64,000 nt of DNA, from assembly GCA_039881045.1 (NCBI GenBank), contig JAYWVB010000048.1, positions 62,001 through 126,000 of the forward strand, given 5' to 3'. This document shows, piece by piece, positions 12,176-23,581 of the stretch. The position numbers were made by a program, and so were the translations under genes. Source of the DNA: Chaetomium olivaceum. Lineage: Eukaryota > Ascomycota > Sordariomycetes > Sordariales > Chaetomiaceae. The notes under the pieces were generated by a model. It saw only the letters and a program-made list of their open reading frames with translations, did not search any database and was not told the origin of the DNA. The first letter of the stretch is position 1. The number at the start of each line of letters is the position of its first letter.

Positions 12176-12518
12176 ATGAAAGGTCGCCTCTCCATCTTCA
12201 CTTCTCAGGTATGTTTGCGCTGCACCGGGGGGGTCGTGTGCTCCCCTACCCCACCGTGCACCCCCCTCTGTTTCCGATGTCCCTTTCCCGACTCCGGCGC
12301 GCAACGGTTATATGGGCTTTCCGGAGCCCGTTCGACCGTTCGCCCGGTCTCCCGTCCCTCTGGCTCTTCCATGACAACTCGCAAGTCCACGGTCAGAAGC
12401 TAATGTGCTGGCGCGTTAGGACTACCTCTCAGGTCCGCCCAACCATCCAGGGTCTTGACTCACCGCTTCATACTGACGAGAATTTTTAGACCATCTCTGG
12501 AGAGCCCTGTCAGCTTAA
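12176..12518 (+). CDS. Arginine attenuator peptide uORF (AAP) of arg-2, split by two introns
   Basis: Three tiny exons, 12176-12208, 12420-12432 and 12490-12518, join to a 24-codon upstream reading frame followed by TAA, 67 nt before the arg-2 ATG. The spliced peptide contains FTSQDYLSDHLWRAL, the core of the Neurospora arg-2 attenuator peptide, and has the same 24-residue length. Asp12, known to be essential for arginine-dependent stalling in Neurospora, is present. Known role of the family: with high arginine the nascent peptide stalls the ribosome at the uORF stop, which blocks scanning to the main ATG and exposes the mRNA to nonsense-mediated decay. Both introns have GT-AG ends. Confidence 0.95.
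12456..12462 (+). promoter_or_regulatory. TGACTCA, possible CPC1/Gcn4 site inside uORF intron 2
   Basis: An exact TGACTCA lies in the second uORF intron. This is the consensus for the general amino acid control activator (CPC1 in Neurospora, Gcn4 in yeast). Arginine genes are typical targets, but one heptamer can occur by chance. Confidence 0.4.
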
Positions 12519-12585
12519 GAGCCCCCCTGTCCGACACTAGAGTTTTATATCCTTCTTTACCTTCTCCCAAACACCTATCACCAGC

Positions 12586-14027
12586 ATGTTCGCTTCAGTG
12601 GCCGCCCGCCTCCCCCGTGCCTTGGGTCATGCCACCCCCAAGGCCCCCCTCCGCCTCGCAGGCCAGGCTCGCCTCCTGAGCAGGCTGGCGGTGGACGGAA
12701 GCAAGGGCAGAGCTATGCCCGTTCTCAATACCACCAGGGCCACTGCTGCTGCGTCCGGCGTTGACGCTACCTTGACCATCAGGGTACGTTGCCGCTCGAT
12801 GCATCACTTCAGGCCTTCCCCCCGCTAACTCTCTCGTGACAGGACGGCCCTGTGTTTCATGGCACGGCTTTCGGCGCCAACTCGAACATCTCCGGCGAGG
12901 CTGTCTTCACCACCTCGCTCGTCGGGTACCCTGAGTCCATGACGGATCCCTCCTACCGTGGCCAGATCCTGGTCTTCACGCAACCCCTCATTGGCAACTA
13001 CGGCGTGCCCTCGAATGAGCGCGACGAGTACGGCCTCCTCAAGTACTTCGAATCCCCCCATATCCAGTGCGCCGGAGTGGTCGTTGCCGACGTGGCCGAG
13101 AAATACAGCCACTGGACGGCTGTCGAGAGCCTGAGCGAGTGGTGCGCACGTGAGGGTGTCCCTGTCATCTCGGGTGTTGATACCCGTGCCATTGTCACAC
13201 ACCTGCGCGAGGAGGGTTCGTCCCTCGCTAGGATCTCGATTGGTGATGAATATGACGCCGACGAGGATGAGGGCTTCATTGACCCTGGCGCCATTAACCT
13301 GGTCAAGCGCGTGAGCACCAAGGCTCCCTTCGTCGTTTCCAACCCTAAGGCGACCTTTCACGTTGCCCTGATTGACTGCGGTGTCAAGGAAAACATCTTA
13401 CGTAGTCTGGTTAGCCGCGGCGCATCCGTCACCGTCTTCCCCTACAACTACCCGATCCACAAGGTTGCCGACAACTTTGATGGTGTCTTCATCTCCAACG
13501 GCCCCGGTGACCCGACTCATTGCCAGGAGACTGTTTACAACCTGGGCCGCCTGATGGAAACTTCGTCGGTTCCTATCATGGGCATCTGCCTCGGTCACCA
13601 GCTCCTTGCTCTTGCCGTTGGCGCCCAGACCATCAAGCTCAAATACGGCAACCGTGCTCACAACATTCCGGCCCTCGACCTGACCACTGGCCAGTGCCAC
13701 ATCACCAGCCAGAACCATGGCTATGCCGTCGACGCCAGCACCCTGCCGAGCGAATTCAAGGAGTACTTCGTGAACCTCAACGACGGTAGCAACGAGGGCA
13801 TGTTGCACAAGACCCGCCCCATCTTCTCGACGCAGTTCCACCCCGAGGCGAAGGGCGGCCCGATGGACAGCTCGTACCTGTTTGACAAGTACCTGGAGAA
13901 CGTCCAGATGTACAAGGGCAATTCCAAGGTCTACCGTGACAACAGGCCGTCGCAGCTGATGATCGACATCCTTAGCAAGGAGCGCGTCGGTGTGGAGCCT
14001 TCGCCCCTCGCTGCCAACGCTATTTGA
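12586..14027 (+). CDS. arg-2: Carbamoyl-phosphate synthase small subunit, arginine-specific
   Basis: Two exons, 12586-12783 and 12843-14027, giving 460 residues (Neurospora ARG-2 has about 453). The first 45 or so residues are rich in Ala, Arg and Leu with no acidic residue until late, fitting a mitochondrial presequence. The CPSase small-chain N-terminal domain follows (DGPVFHGTAFGANSNISGE). The class I glutamine amidotransferase domain has the nucleophile Cys in GICLGHQ and the catalytic His/Glu in FHPEAKGG. It hydrolyses glutamine and passes ammonia to the large subunit to make carbamoyl phosphate for arginine synthesis. Translation is controlled by the attenuator uORF directly upstream. 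Confidence 0.97.
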
Positions 14028-15010
14028 GTTTCTTCGTTCCTAGCTTGCTTGCATAGTTCGGTTACGGGTTTGGGGTCCAGCGTTCCTTCCGTTGTTCAGT
14101 GATTTGGAGGCATCTTTTCATGGGAGTATGCGGAGGGGTCTTGGGTCATCTGACGGGCAGATTGATATCAGTCGGGTGTGTCTTCCCTTGCGTAGATATC
14201 AAAAGTGATTTGCTTCTCGCCGATACTACATGGCTGTCTTGAGGGTGATATATTGCTTCTCATCCTTCTCTCGTGACCGTCTTGTAGCTATTGATCCTCA
14301 CACGTTCAGGTATTACAGCTCCTGTCTTGGCTAATTTTATCAATCAATGGACCGCACGGGCACGAACAGCTCAGGAACCGGCGGACGTTGAAATCAGGGT
14401 ATCTATTCCGTACAGCTCAAACTTTTCCACACCATCCACGAGTGAGTCTGTTGACCCCTCTCTGCCCTACATACATGTCAAGCTGGTTAGATTGCTAGAG
14501 ACAAGCACGAGAGCCCCGGAACCCCTCCCCCAAAATAGCGAGTCAACCGCCGGTTCGCATATCGGTCTGGGGAAGGTAAGGTATACCCCACACCGACAGA
14601 CAGACATAACTATGCTGGGGACGATCGCTTCCCCCTTGCCGGGCTGGGTTCCTTCTCTCTTCCTTCCAGTTGTTTTCTTCTTCTTCTAGCTGACCTGCCC
14701 AACTTTGTCGTCGTGTCGTTGGACTTGCAAGCGTATTTAAAGTTTAGTTTTTTCCTCGCTGATGTATGGAGGTGCGCGCGAACTCTTGGTAGTATGTACA
14801 TGGATTTTGTTTCGTCCCTAGCCCGGGACAAGCTTTTTGAGGTTGGTGGTTGTCTAGGATGGACGCTGATGGCCATTGGTCAAGTTCGGCTGGGAGATTC
14901 ACGCTGTGATCCGGTTTTTGAAGTGGGTGTTATTGACTCTGATTCATAGGCCTGAGGTTGACGGGGCATGTGCCAGTCCACCACCCACGGCGTGGTTGAG
15001 GAAGGGTGCC
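14028..15010. other. Convergent intergenic region
   Basis: Shared 3' flank of arg-2 (+) and the Acinus-like gene (-). Open frames near 14291 and 14713 lack coding character. No gene seen. Confidence 0.6.
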
Positions 15011-17005
15011 CTAAAAGCGGTCCCGTCTACCACCACCACCGCCACCACCTCCCCATCTTCCACCGCGGCCGCCGCCACCGCCCCCGCCAAACGTGGGAAG
15101 CGGCTGGCCGTCGAAGCGCGAGCGGGGGACCTCATCGCGGTAGCGGTCGCGGCCACCAAAGTCCCTGCCACGGTCGTCGCGGCGGTCACGACGGTCGTCG
15201 TCCCGATCTCGGTAGCTGCGGTCGTAGTCGTTCCGACGGCCGCCGCGGTAGCCACCATCATCGCGTGCGGGCCGGCGGGGGGAAGGGGTGCGGCGGCGGG
15301 GAGGCGGACCCCCCCGGTTGCCGCCGCGACCAATGCCCATACGACGGCGCTCGCGCTCGCGGTGCGGAGGGCGGATGCCAACGAAGGCTTCCTTGCCGCG
15401 GTCGACAAACAGATCGCCATCTTCGAACGTATACCGATTAATGTCTTCCGGGCGACCTAAGTCGCGACGGCGGTCCTTGGTGATGTGCGCGTTCATGTTG
15501 TCAAGCCGGCGCTCGGCGACGTTCTCAGGGACGGGCTTGTATTGGATGGACGGGAATGCGCGCGTGGTCTTGTAGTCGACGCTGCGGTCGTTGTCGTCGT
15601 TGTAGTCGCGGTCGCGGTCACGATCGCCGGCAGTGGTGACGGCCGATGGCGGCATGTGCACCTGGCGGTAGTGGTTCGTTCCTCGGCCACGCGGACCCAA
15701 AGGCGCTCCCTCGACGCCTGGGTAGCTGCGCGCTGGCCCGGTCGGAACCGGAGGAGGGCCGAGAGGCTGCCTCGTAGAATTGCGACGGATGGGCTCCATC
15801 TCTGCGTTTACCAGATTGGCCGTGATGGTTCCTTCCTCGTCCGGCTCGTAACGAACTTCCCAGCGATTTGATGATCGCCCACCTTCGGATCGCTCTCGTT
15901 CGATCCACTCAGCCACCTTATCCTCAGGAATGAAATCTGCCCAGAGTTCCTTTCTGTTTCGCTCGTTGGGCCACACAGTTCCGTGTAAAGATGTGCGCAC
16001 TCGCGAAGCTGCGGAAATGCTGTTGAAACTCACTAGCGCGTGAGTGCGAATTTGGTCGAGATGAAAATCAACCAGACAACTCGGATCGGGTGCCGCACCA
16101 GGTAATGCAGCAAGGTCGATCAGGTAGTCCTGCAGCATCGGCTCCCTCAAAGGCCTCATAAAATTTTTGATGTAGAGCGCAGATGTGGCGGGGTGCTGTG
16201 CTGGCGCAACGTCTCTTTCAAATTCTGGGATCGGCTCGTCGGCGGCGTCGTCTAGTCGCTCTTGATAGCGTTCCGGAGTAGGCGCCCGGTTCTGCTGCCA
16301 GTTGCGTTCTTCGGTGGATTCGTGGTGCTTCTCTTTATCGTACGGAGAAGTCTCTCGGGTAGTTGCGTGGATACCTGTCGCTGTTTGCGGAGCGGGCACA
16401 GGTTGAGCCGCAGGGGAGTCTTCACGGGTCGATTGGGCGGGGAGGTCGCTGCTGTGCAGAGGAATATTGCCTTCCTCAGATTGGTCATCGCTAGGTCGCG
16501 CGCGCTTCCTGGACGACTCGATCTCGGGTGGGGGGCTTCGCGACCGACGTTTGCGGCTCACAGCATCCGTAATGATTTCGGTAACAGGGATTGGCTTGGT
16601 ACTGGCAGCCTCGTCAGCATCACCAGAAGCCAAAGTCTCTGTTGGAACCAAGGTTTCTGCCGACTCGGCGGGCTCAGTGACAGCTGCGGGTGTGCTGTCT
16701 GTGTCTTGGTTGGCGATTGGAGCTTCCGCAGCCGCCTCGGTGGTTGAGTGATGCGGTGCCTTTGCAGAATCTTCTTCCCGCGGCGGATCCGAGTGGCCGC
16801 TGTCATGATCATCCGCGGCACCCTTCTCAGACGGTGAACCACTCGCTTCGTGATCGTCTTCCGCTGGCTCTGGTGATGTTCGGTCGCTCTCAAACGTAGC
16901 TAGCCGGTCGATGAGGTCCGCTTTTTTCCCATTCTGCGGTAGGTTGCGTCGTTTTAGCTCCTGGCGCAACTCAATTACCGTCAACCGACTGAAGTCTATC
17001 GCCAT
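15011..17005 (-). CDS. Acinus-like SAP / RRM / RSB-motif protein
   Basis: A single uninterrupted exon of 664 codons. Residues 1-40 form a SAP domain (LTVIELRQELKRRNLPQNGKKADLIDRLA in shortened view: LRQELKRRNLPQNGKKADL). A long disordered Glu/Ser/Pro region follows. Around residues 280-390 an RRM-like fold begins SALYIKNFMRPL and contains LHGTVWPNERN. Farther on, FPSIQYKPVPENVAERRL resembles the RNPS1-SAP18-binding (RSB) motif, and the tail is an Arg/Gly/Asp-rich RGG region. SAP, RRM and RSB in this order are the layout of animal Acinus, scaffold of the ASAP complex that joins the exon-junction complex. Complex membership is inferred. The ATG at 17005 opens directly into the SAP domain. Confidence 0.8.
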   Translation of the reverse strand: MAIDFSRLTVIELRQELKRRNLPQNGKKADLIDRLATFESDRTSPEPAEDDHEASGSPSEKGAADDHDSGHSDPPREEDSAKAPHHSTTEAAAEAPIANQDTDSTPAAVTEPAESAETLVPTETLASGDADEAASTKPIPVTEIITDAVSRKRRSRSPPPEIESSRKRARPSDDQSEEGNIPLHSSDLPAQSTREDSPAAQPVPAPQTATGIHATTRETSPYDKEKHHESTEERNWQQNRAPTPERYQERLDDAADEPIPEFERDVAPAQHPATSALYIKNFMRPLREPMLQDYLIDLAALPGAAPDPSCLVDFHLDQIRTHALVSFNSISAASRVRTSLHGTVWPNERNRKELWADFIPEDKVAEWIERERSEGGRSSNRWEVRYEPDEEGTITANLVNAEMEPIRRNSTRQPLGPPPVPTGPARSYPGVEGAPLGPRGRGTNHYRQVHMPPSAVTTAGDRDRDRDYNDDNDRSVDYKTTRAFPSIQYKPVPENVAERRLDNMNAHITKDRRRDLGRPEDINRYTFEDGDLFVDRGKEAFVGIRPPHRERERRRMGIGRGGNRGGPPPRRRTPSPRRPARDDGGYRGGRRNDYDRSYRDRDDDRRDRRDDRGRDFGGRDRYRDEVPRSRFDGQPLPTFGGGGGGGRGGRWGGGGGGGGRRDRF

Positions 17006-17935
17006 GCTGGTTGGTGATGTGGTGGTGGCGGGAAGCTAGTTGAAACTGGGAAATGCGCGTCGCGATGACAAGGCGAAGTCCAAGTTCAACAAGGAGCAAA
17101 AAGTCGCCTAATGCGACTTTGCAAGTCATTGAATTCATTACAGGGATCCTTAGCGTGTTTTCTTGAGCGCACGGTCCAAGCCCTGCTCTGCCTTGTGGCA
17201 GCTCGGACCCTGAACCCAGCATCTTCGATTTGCCGAACAAACACGGGAGTTTGGGGCTTTCAGCTATCGACCTCACCTCACAACCGTTGCTATGATGCGC
17301 TCTCTGTCTGTACATGCATCTGTATATTTTGGCTCCTAAATATGACAGAGAAGTAAGGCTTACTCCATGAAGCGACTCTGAAGGGTTGCATTCGAACACT
17401 TTCCACACTTGGGTCTGCAAGCCCTGCAGTGGCAGGTGCTGGCAATGATGCAGGTACAGATGTCGGCATCTCAGACTGATTTTTCCGCCTTACATGGTGG
17501 ATTGACTCTGCTGTCTCATCCTCATTCGCCAGTCCCCCGCCCAGTACACCTCAAGTCGGTTCGGGTTCTCAAGCGATGAAGGCGTGGCAGTCGTGGCTGC
17601 CGGAAACGGCAAAAATCTGTAAATCAATAGGTGCCCAAAATCTGCCTTTGTATTCAGAAGGTGCCACCCTGTTTTTCGGCGGTTGACCTTTCCATTGTTC
17701 CCACCCCCGATATTTGGTTTTTTCGTGACGACGGAAATGGAAATCGAGAATCCGCCTTCCTTCTTTTCAATCCTTCCACTACTCGACTCAATCCAATCGC
17801 GATCAAGCCTGGGAGTGAAACAGCCGCACCGCCGTCAGTTCTGTCACCACCATCGACCGGAGTCCAGTAACTTGTCACCGTGTGCTCGACAACGCCATCA
17901 ACTTCCCATCTTCGTCTCGACTGTGACTCTGCTGT
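17006..17935. other. Divergent promoter region
   Basis: About 930 bases between the Acinus-like gene (-) and the next plus-strand gene. No gene seen; open frames here lack coding bias. Confidence 0.6.
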
Positions 17936-19349
17936 ATGGTCATGGATTTCACTGTCCCGTCTCCGCCGCGTATGACAAGGATTATGGAGACAATCACCAC
18001 TTTGGGTGATTTGCCCATATCGACACCTCGTTCGCAAGGCACAGACGTGGAAATGCAGGACATAGATTGGACTGAAGACATTGGGGATGAGACGTTATAC
18101 GACAGCCCACGCCCTTCAATTGAGATTGGGCATGACACCGTCCTCCGAGGTGGTGTAATACATCCACCGCCGAATCTTGTTTGGGCTCGAAAGGTGGCCG
18201 TCGCTTCACACCTGGGCCAGCAAGTCGAGTATGCTCAGTATGACGAGGCAGAGATGGATATCGACTACGAGGACCTCGAAGATGGATACGAAGATGACGG
18301 CTACAGCACCAGCAGTGACTGGGACGACTACGGTACACTTCCGCTGACCATCGATGAGTACGAGGAGGCTGTGGCCCGCATGGAGGGCAGTGATGGCTGG
18401 AATGCGGACCAGAAGAAGCTACACAAATTGATCTACATGCGCGGTCTTCATCCCATGATGCCGTCGTGGTGGAGAGTGAACTTCAAGATGTGGGGAATCA
18501 CGCAACCACACCTTGACCACGTCTTCACGCCCAAGCATAGTAAGAAGCGCGTGGCTATCCATGCATATGGGAATGAGGTAGCTGGTAAGTCAACTTTCTC
18601 CTCATCCTGCTATTGCTCCTGAGATCACTGACCTCGATACAGCGGGCAAAGCACTCGAGTCACTGTTCTATCTTTCCCAAACCGTCACCGACTACGAGGA
18701 GATCGGGTACCAGGAAAAGATCGCCAAAACCGTAGTGAGGGGCATCCGGAGCTATATCAAATGGGCCATGCGGGACGTCGGAATCGACATGCGCAAAACA
18801 CAGCTAAACTTGCTAGTGCAAGCGTACCTGCCAGATTTCCGAGCCGACGACGATTCTGAAGCGGTAGAGAGCGATTTCGCGCCCTCGCCCGTCAGTAGCA
18901 ACGAGGACCAGGAAGGAGAATTACCGGGCACCGATCAACACAAAGACAAGGCCGTCGAAACCTTCGAGGCCGCGGAAGCGGAGCGCGCTAGGCGGTTCAC
19001 ACAAGCCGTTTCGCGCGACCTCGAGAGGAGATTGCTGGACATGGGCCAGCGCTGGCGCGAACGGTTGCGGATCAAGGGGGGGAAGGGTTTAATCGCACCG
19101 CCCCCTACCTTGTATGCCTTTGCTGTCATCCAGCATATTGCCATGCTTGCTAGTCACGATCCGAGCTCATCGGCGAACCCCGTCGTTGTCTTGGAGCAGG
19201 TCCATTTGAATGACCGTGGCAAGTGGCTGTGGAATGCGTTATCCATTGCTCTTCCCATCAATATGGCGAGGGATGCCCTGAACAATATGTGGGAGACAGG
19301 CGTCGTGGTAGCGGAGCATCCGGACCGGGAGATCGATCCCGATCTATGA
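17936..19349 (+). CDS. Uncharacterised fungal protein with acidic N-terminal region
   Basis: Two exons, 17936-18584 and 18643-19349, give 451 residues. The intron has a GTAAGT donor and the join reads NEVAAGKALESL. I do not recognise a named family. Residues about 100-135 are very acidic with many Tyr/Asp/Glu. A middle segment rich in Trp (MPSWWRVNFKMWG) and a C-terminal segment (LNDRGKWLWNALSIALPINM) look folded and conserved, while about 290-350 is a charged helical region. No signal peptide or clear membrane helix is visible. In-frame ATGs at 17942 and 17972 are alternative starts. The intact frame and clean splice support a real gene; function unknown. Confidence 0.75.
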
Positions 19350-19878
19350 GGTGGTGGAGGGAAGGGTCGAAATGGGTGGTGTTCGGTTTCACTCGCTGGG
19401 TTTGAGTTTCAGTTCGCTGAGGAGCAGATAGATACCAGATACCTTGATAAGTTCGAGAGTCATATACCCAACCAAGGTGTTAATGTAATATCATCAGGAT
19501 GTTTTGCGCCGTTGTGTTTCATGTGTCCCCATGACCATCGGGTTATTTCACCGAACCGCTATTCATCAGATTTGTGTTCTCCTTTCTCAGAAAAAAGAAA
19601 TAAAAGCGGATTCGTCCCGGACTTCGAGTTCATTTCCATGCCGTAATTTCCATTCCCTTTTCCTTAGTCAGCGGGGCACGTGCCAGACGACAAGTTTGCT
19701 CTCCGAGATCGCTGCGTCACATCGGACTGATAAAAACGCTTGGCGGCTGCTGATGGATTTTGGCATCGAATAGGAACGGCAACCGATAATCGGGCCCATT
19801 TCGACACGAATCCGGAGCCGGGCCTAGCCAAGTCCGGGGAAAGGCAAAAGTCCAGCACGAGGCGGCGCATGACTGATG

Positions 19879-19887
19879 ATCTGATAA
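19879..19887 (+). promoter_or_regulatory. ATCTGATAA, iron GATA-factor consensus site 1
   Basis: Exact match to ATCWGATAA, the recognition sequence described for fungal SreA/Urbs1-type iron regulators. It lies about 1.2 kb upstream of the sre start codon. Autoregulation is an inference. Confidence 0.5.
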
Positions 19888-20657
19888 TCTAGGGCTTGTC
19901 AAGGGCTGCGAGTGGTCATTTTATCTCGCAAGTGTCTCGGAACTTTCGGGACAAAGTTTCCTATTGCTCACAGGTTCGTACAAACTGCTTGAGGTGGAAT
20001 GCGTGGGATGACCGTTTCGGCTCAACATTCGCACCGTAAACCTAATCTGAAGAGGCGGTGGGGATGCGACCCCCAAAATCGCAGATCAGAACAGCGCCAA
20101 GGAGACCTGGCTGATGAGGCGTCTGCTGGCGGTCACCACTCGTAACGAATAGAGGGAACACACAGAGCAATGAAATAATCAATCACCCGACATGGCTGGG
20201 GGCCGGTGAATGAACGTCTCAGCTCGGGCCGCCGAAACGGAAGTTTTCTGGAAGGAGCTGACTTTGGCCGACGTAATTTGCAGCCCTGATGCCTGTCGGT
20301 CCCCTGTCGTTCCCTTGCCTGCTGACATTGCACAACCTCTGATTTGCTAGAGATTGGAAGAGCGGGTCATCTTCGCTTGCACCCTGGCGGGCTCTCGTTG
20401 TCGAGAACAGGGCATCGAGCTGCTCCTCCCTCAAAATCGCCTCTCAACAGTGAGTCCTCGAGAGGCCTGGCATCTCCAGTTCCAGACCCTGACGCCCTCC
20501 CACGGCTGGCTTATTTCACTCGGCTTCGAAATTCAACGGGGCCGCTCCAAATCGCCGTTTCGGCCTGCCTTCCTCCTCGAATACAACTTTGATTATCTGG
20601 GCATTTCTGTCGCAAACGCACCTTCGAACTCAAGTGGTCCGCCTTCATCTGTCGAAG

Positions 20658-20666
20658 ATCTGATAA
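20658..20666 (+). promoter_or_regulatory. ATCTGATAA, iron GATA-factor consensus site 2
   Basis: Second exact ATCWGATAA match, about 445 bases upstream of the sre ATG and in the same orientation as the first. Confidence 0.5.
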
Positions 20667-21109
20667 CCAGTACTGTGGGTCGGGGACCGCAGGAGATGAT
20701 TATGCAGTTCGCCTTCCCTTCCGGTTCAAGCCCCTGAGAACGACAGCTACACTAGCCCCGGGCTACTTGCTTCCTCAGCCTCGCATTCTTGAATTACAAC
20801 GATACTCTTTTCCTTTTCTCCTTCCCACAAACTTCCATCGCCGTCCAATCGAATCCTGTGGCGTACCTCGACCACACCTGGATGGTGGCCCTATCTCTTT
20901 CATACTCGCATCGCCCAAAACGATCCCGATCGCCCAACAATCCACGAGGCGGCAACAACTAGCGACATCGGACGTATTCTGTCCACCGCAGCCGTTCATC
21001 ACCCTTGTCCTCGTCTGTTTGAGGTGTTTGTCGTTCACGCGGCTTACGGCCTCCTACGTTCTTAACAAACCGCCGCCGAAGTCTGGCTGTTACTTTGCAG
21101 CCCAATAAG

Positions 21110-22897
21110 ATGACGCTGTCCGGAGCTTCTAATCTTTCGGCACTGCATTCGCATGCGGAAACCACACCTGCTCCTCGCCGAACCGCTTTACCAACGAGAC
21201 CTACGTCTTTGAAGGACCTGGGGGAATCGACACAACGTCCAAGGCACGAGTTGGGTTTTCCCGAGGGGCAAGTTCCCCCTGGACCCGACGCGAGGACTTC
21301 ACCAACACCAGCACACATCTCTACTGTCTCACCGGCTCCCCCGAGTCCCACACACCACAAAGCGGCAAGCCAGCCGAGTCAGGGCAAACCAAATCCTAGT
21401 CCCAACCAGGGGTACACTGGTCAAGTTTGCAGGTGCGTCGAGTAATGTTCATAATCTCTCACTCCGTTCTAACGCAGCATAGTAACTGTGGGACGACGAG
21501 AACGCCTCTCTGGCGGAGATCACCACAAGGCGAAACAATTTGCAATGCGTGCGGATTGTATTTGAAGGCCAGGAATGCCTCTCGCCCAATCAACTTGAAG
21601 CGCCCCCCTGCCACCACCGCAAGCGGCGCTCGACAATCGCCCGTCAAGCTGTCTCCCAAAGCTCAAGTTCCGCTGTTGCCGAATGCACCGGTAGCCAAGT
21701 ATGTTGCCGCCGATCAGACGCCGTCGGGATCATGCCCGGGCGGGGGGAGATGTAATGGCACTGGCGGCGCCGAGGGATGCAGTGGTTGTCCGGCGTTCAA
21801 CAACCGAGTCTCGAAAAGTGCGAACTTGAATGTTCTAAAATGTCAGGAGGCGTCCAAACAACCCTCCAGCACTCGGGACGACCTGACACCCATCGACGTT
21901 GCGGCTTTACAGCTCCAAAACCAAAATACTACCGTCGTCATCGCATGTCAGAATTGTGGCACTACGATCACACCTCTCTGGCGGAGGGATGAAGCTGGTC
22001 ATACTATCTGCAATGCTTGCGGTAGGGACTCACTTTCACTATCCCACCACGCCCGGGGCACTATGCTGACTAATTGCAGGACTCTACTACAAACTCCATG
22101 GCGTACATAGGCCTGTGACGATGAAGAAGGCCATCATCAAACGAAGGAAACGAGTCATACCTGCATCCGGTGGCCAAGATACAGAAAGTACGCCTAGCGA
22201 ACGTGCAGACTCGCCGCCCTCAGAAGGGGAAACGCCAAAGGAAAGAGGATCAGTTAATCCAGATGGGTCTGTGAATTTGGGACTTCGACGGCGGCAGGAA
22301 CCGTCCTTAACCCTGGTCCCGGAGACAATCCTTATGCGGAATCGACAGACGTCTCCACTGCCTTTGAGCAGCCTGGGACAATATCACTCGTCTCATCAGA
22401 ACCAACACCATCACACCCCTGAATCACTCACCGACGAGAACCGGCTCGCCCCTTTAACCTCCATTCCAATGCCGGATGACCGCCAGTCATCATTGTCGCC
22501 GGCGTCCTTTCTCTCTCCGCCACGGAAACGGTCGTTCTCCGCCACCGACATGGATCCCCATTATCAGAACGAGACAGATCAACCGAAACGACTCTCATCC
22601 ATTAAGTCGATCCTCAACCCGACAGCCACGAGCCCGGCACCTGACGACACGCCCGGGCGGCAACTTCATTATCTTGGGACACCTGGCAGCACGGCAGCGT
22701 CCTCACCGAGTCCGGGGCCGTACCCTGCCAGTGGCCACACATCAACCCCCCATCAGCTTCCAAACCCGCGAGGTGTTCATGGGCGCGAAGGAGAGAGATC
22801 GAAGACTGAGAAGCGTGCAATGCTGGAGCGGGAAAGAGAGATGATGCGGGAACTGCTGGCGGCAAAAGAAAGGGAGCTTGCCGAGCTGGGGGAATAA
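21110..22897 (+). CDS. sre: Siderophore/iron-regulatory GATA repressor SRE
   Basis: Three exons, 21110-21432, 21483-22021 and 22080-22897, giving 559 residues (Neurospora SRE has about 587). It has two GATA zinc fingers: the first from Cys107 (CSNCGTTRTPLWRR, ICNACG), interrupted by intron 1, and the second CQNCGTTITPLWRRDEAG, interrupted by intron 2 before LYYKLHGVHRP. Between them is a Cys-rich motif CX5CX8CX2C (CPGGGRCNGTGGAEGCSGC), the iron-sensing hallmark of SRE, SreA and Urbs1. The C-terminus is a Glu/Arg-rich coiled coil (REREMMRELLAAKEREL). The family represses siderophore synthesis and iron uptake genes when iron is plentiful. Two ATCWGATAA motifs upstream suggest self-regulation. 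Confidence 0.95.
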
Positions 22898-23581
22898 ACA
22901 CAGGGCGGGCGTACTTCTGGATTGGGAGGAAGGTTATATACCCAAGACGTATACTCTATACTATCCACTCTCCAAGCTCACAATCTTTGCTTTCCAAAAG
23001 TGAATGGTTCATGGAATTATCCGTTTCAGCATCCATATGTAGATACTTTGTTTTAGAGTTGTATGAGGGTTGCAATCACAACCTCAAAGGAGATAGGGTT
23101 TATGCAACGTCATCCTACCCTACGTCAAAGCAAACGAAGCGACTTTTGATCCCACCTTGTATACCACATACGGAGGTCCTTCCTACGCATTCTAATGTAG
23201 CAGATGCCTATGCCAAGACCCTCGGTGGCAGCCACGCGTAGTGTGGTGGCGGAGCCAAGCCCCCGAGTGCGTCGCATCAAGCCGCCAAGGCCCACTGTTT
23301 CGCAAGCTCCCCAGCCAGCTTGTTTCCAGCTTCCAACTGTCGACAAGTTCTCGACCACCAACCTCCTTCCCCTTCCAGGCAAAGCAAAAGCTGCATCGCC
23401 AATAACCTCGACACCCAAAACGCAATCCAACATCCCCACGGCACACCTCGTACGCGAACGCATAGCACAAATCGACACCGAACGGAATCTCACCCAGCCG
23501 ACGCAAACGTAACTACACCACTGCCGAACGACCTACCTGCCTTAGGTTGAGCTTGCCGCGCCGCAAGACAGATCGCCCACG
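22898..23581. other. Intergenic between sre and TVP15
   Basis: No gene seen. A 102-codon plus-strand open frame at 23204-23512 has no domain and probably lies in the leader of TVP15. Confidence 0.55.

Larger units (their letters stand above)
19350..21109. other. Long upstream region of the GATA factor gene sre
   Basis: No convincing gene in 1.76 kb. It contains two exact ATCTGATAA motifs (listed separately) and further GATA cores near 19727, 19783 and 20591. An open frame at about 20354-20737 begins without ATG and has no domain; it may be part of a long leader. Confidence 0.5.

Noticed and set aside
12825..13361. 178-codon minus-strand open frame
   Set aside because: Antisense shadow of the highly conserved arg-2 exon; caused by GC-rich codon bias.
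14876..15460. 194-codon plus-strand open frame rich in Ala/Val/Thr
   Set aside because: Mirror of the Arg/Gly-rich tail of the Acinus-like gene on the other strand.
20354..20737. 127-codon open frame upstream of sre
   Set aside because: No ATG at its start and no recognisable domain; more likely promoter or leader.
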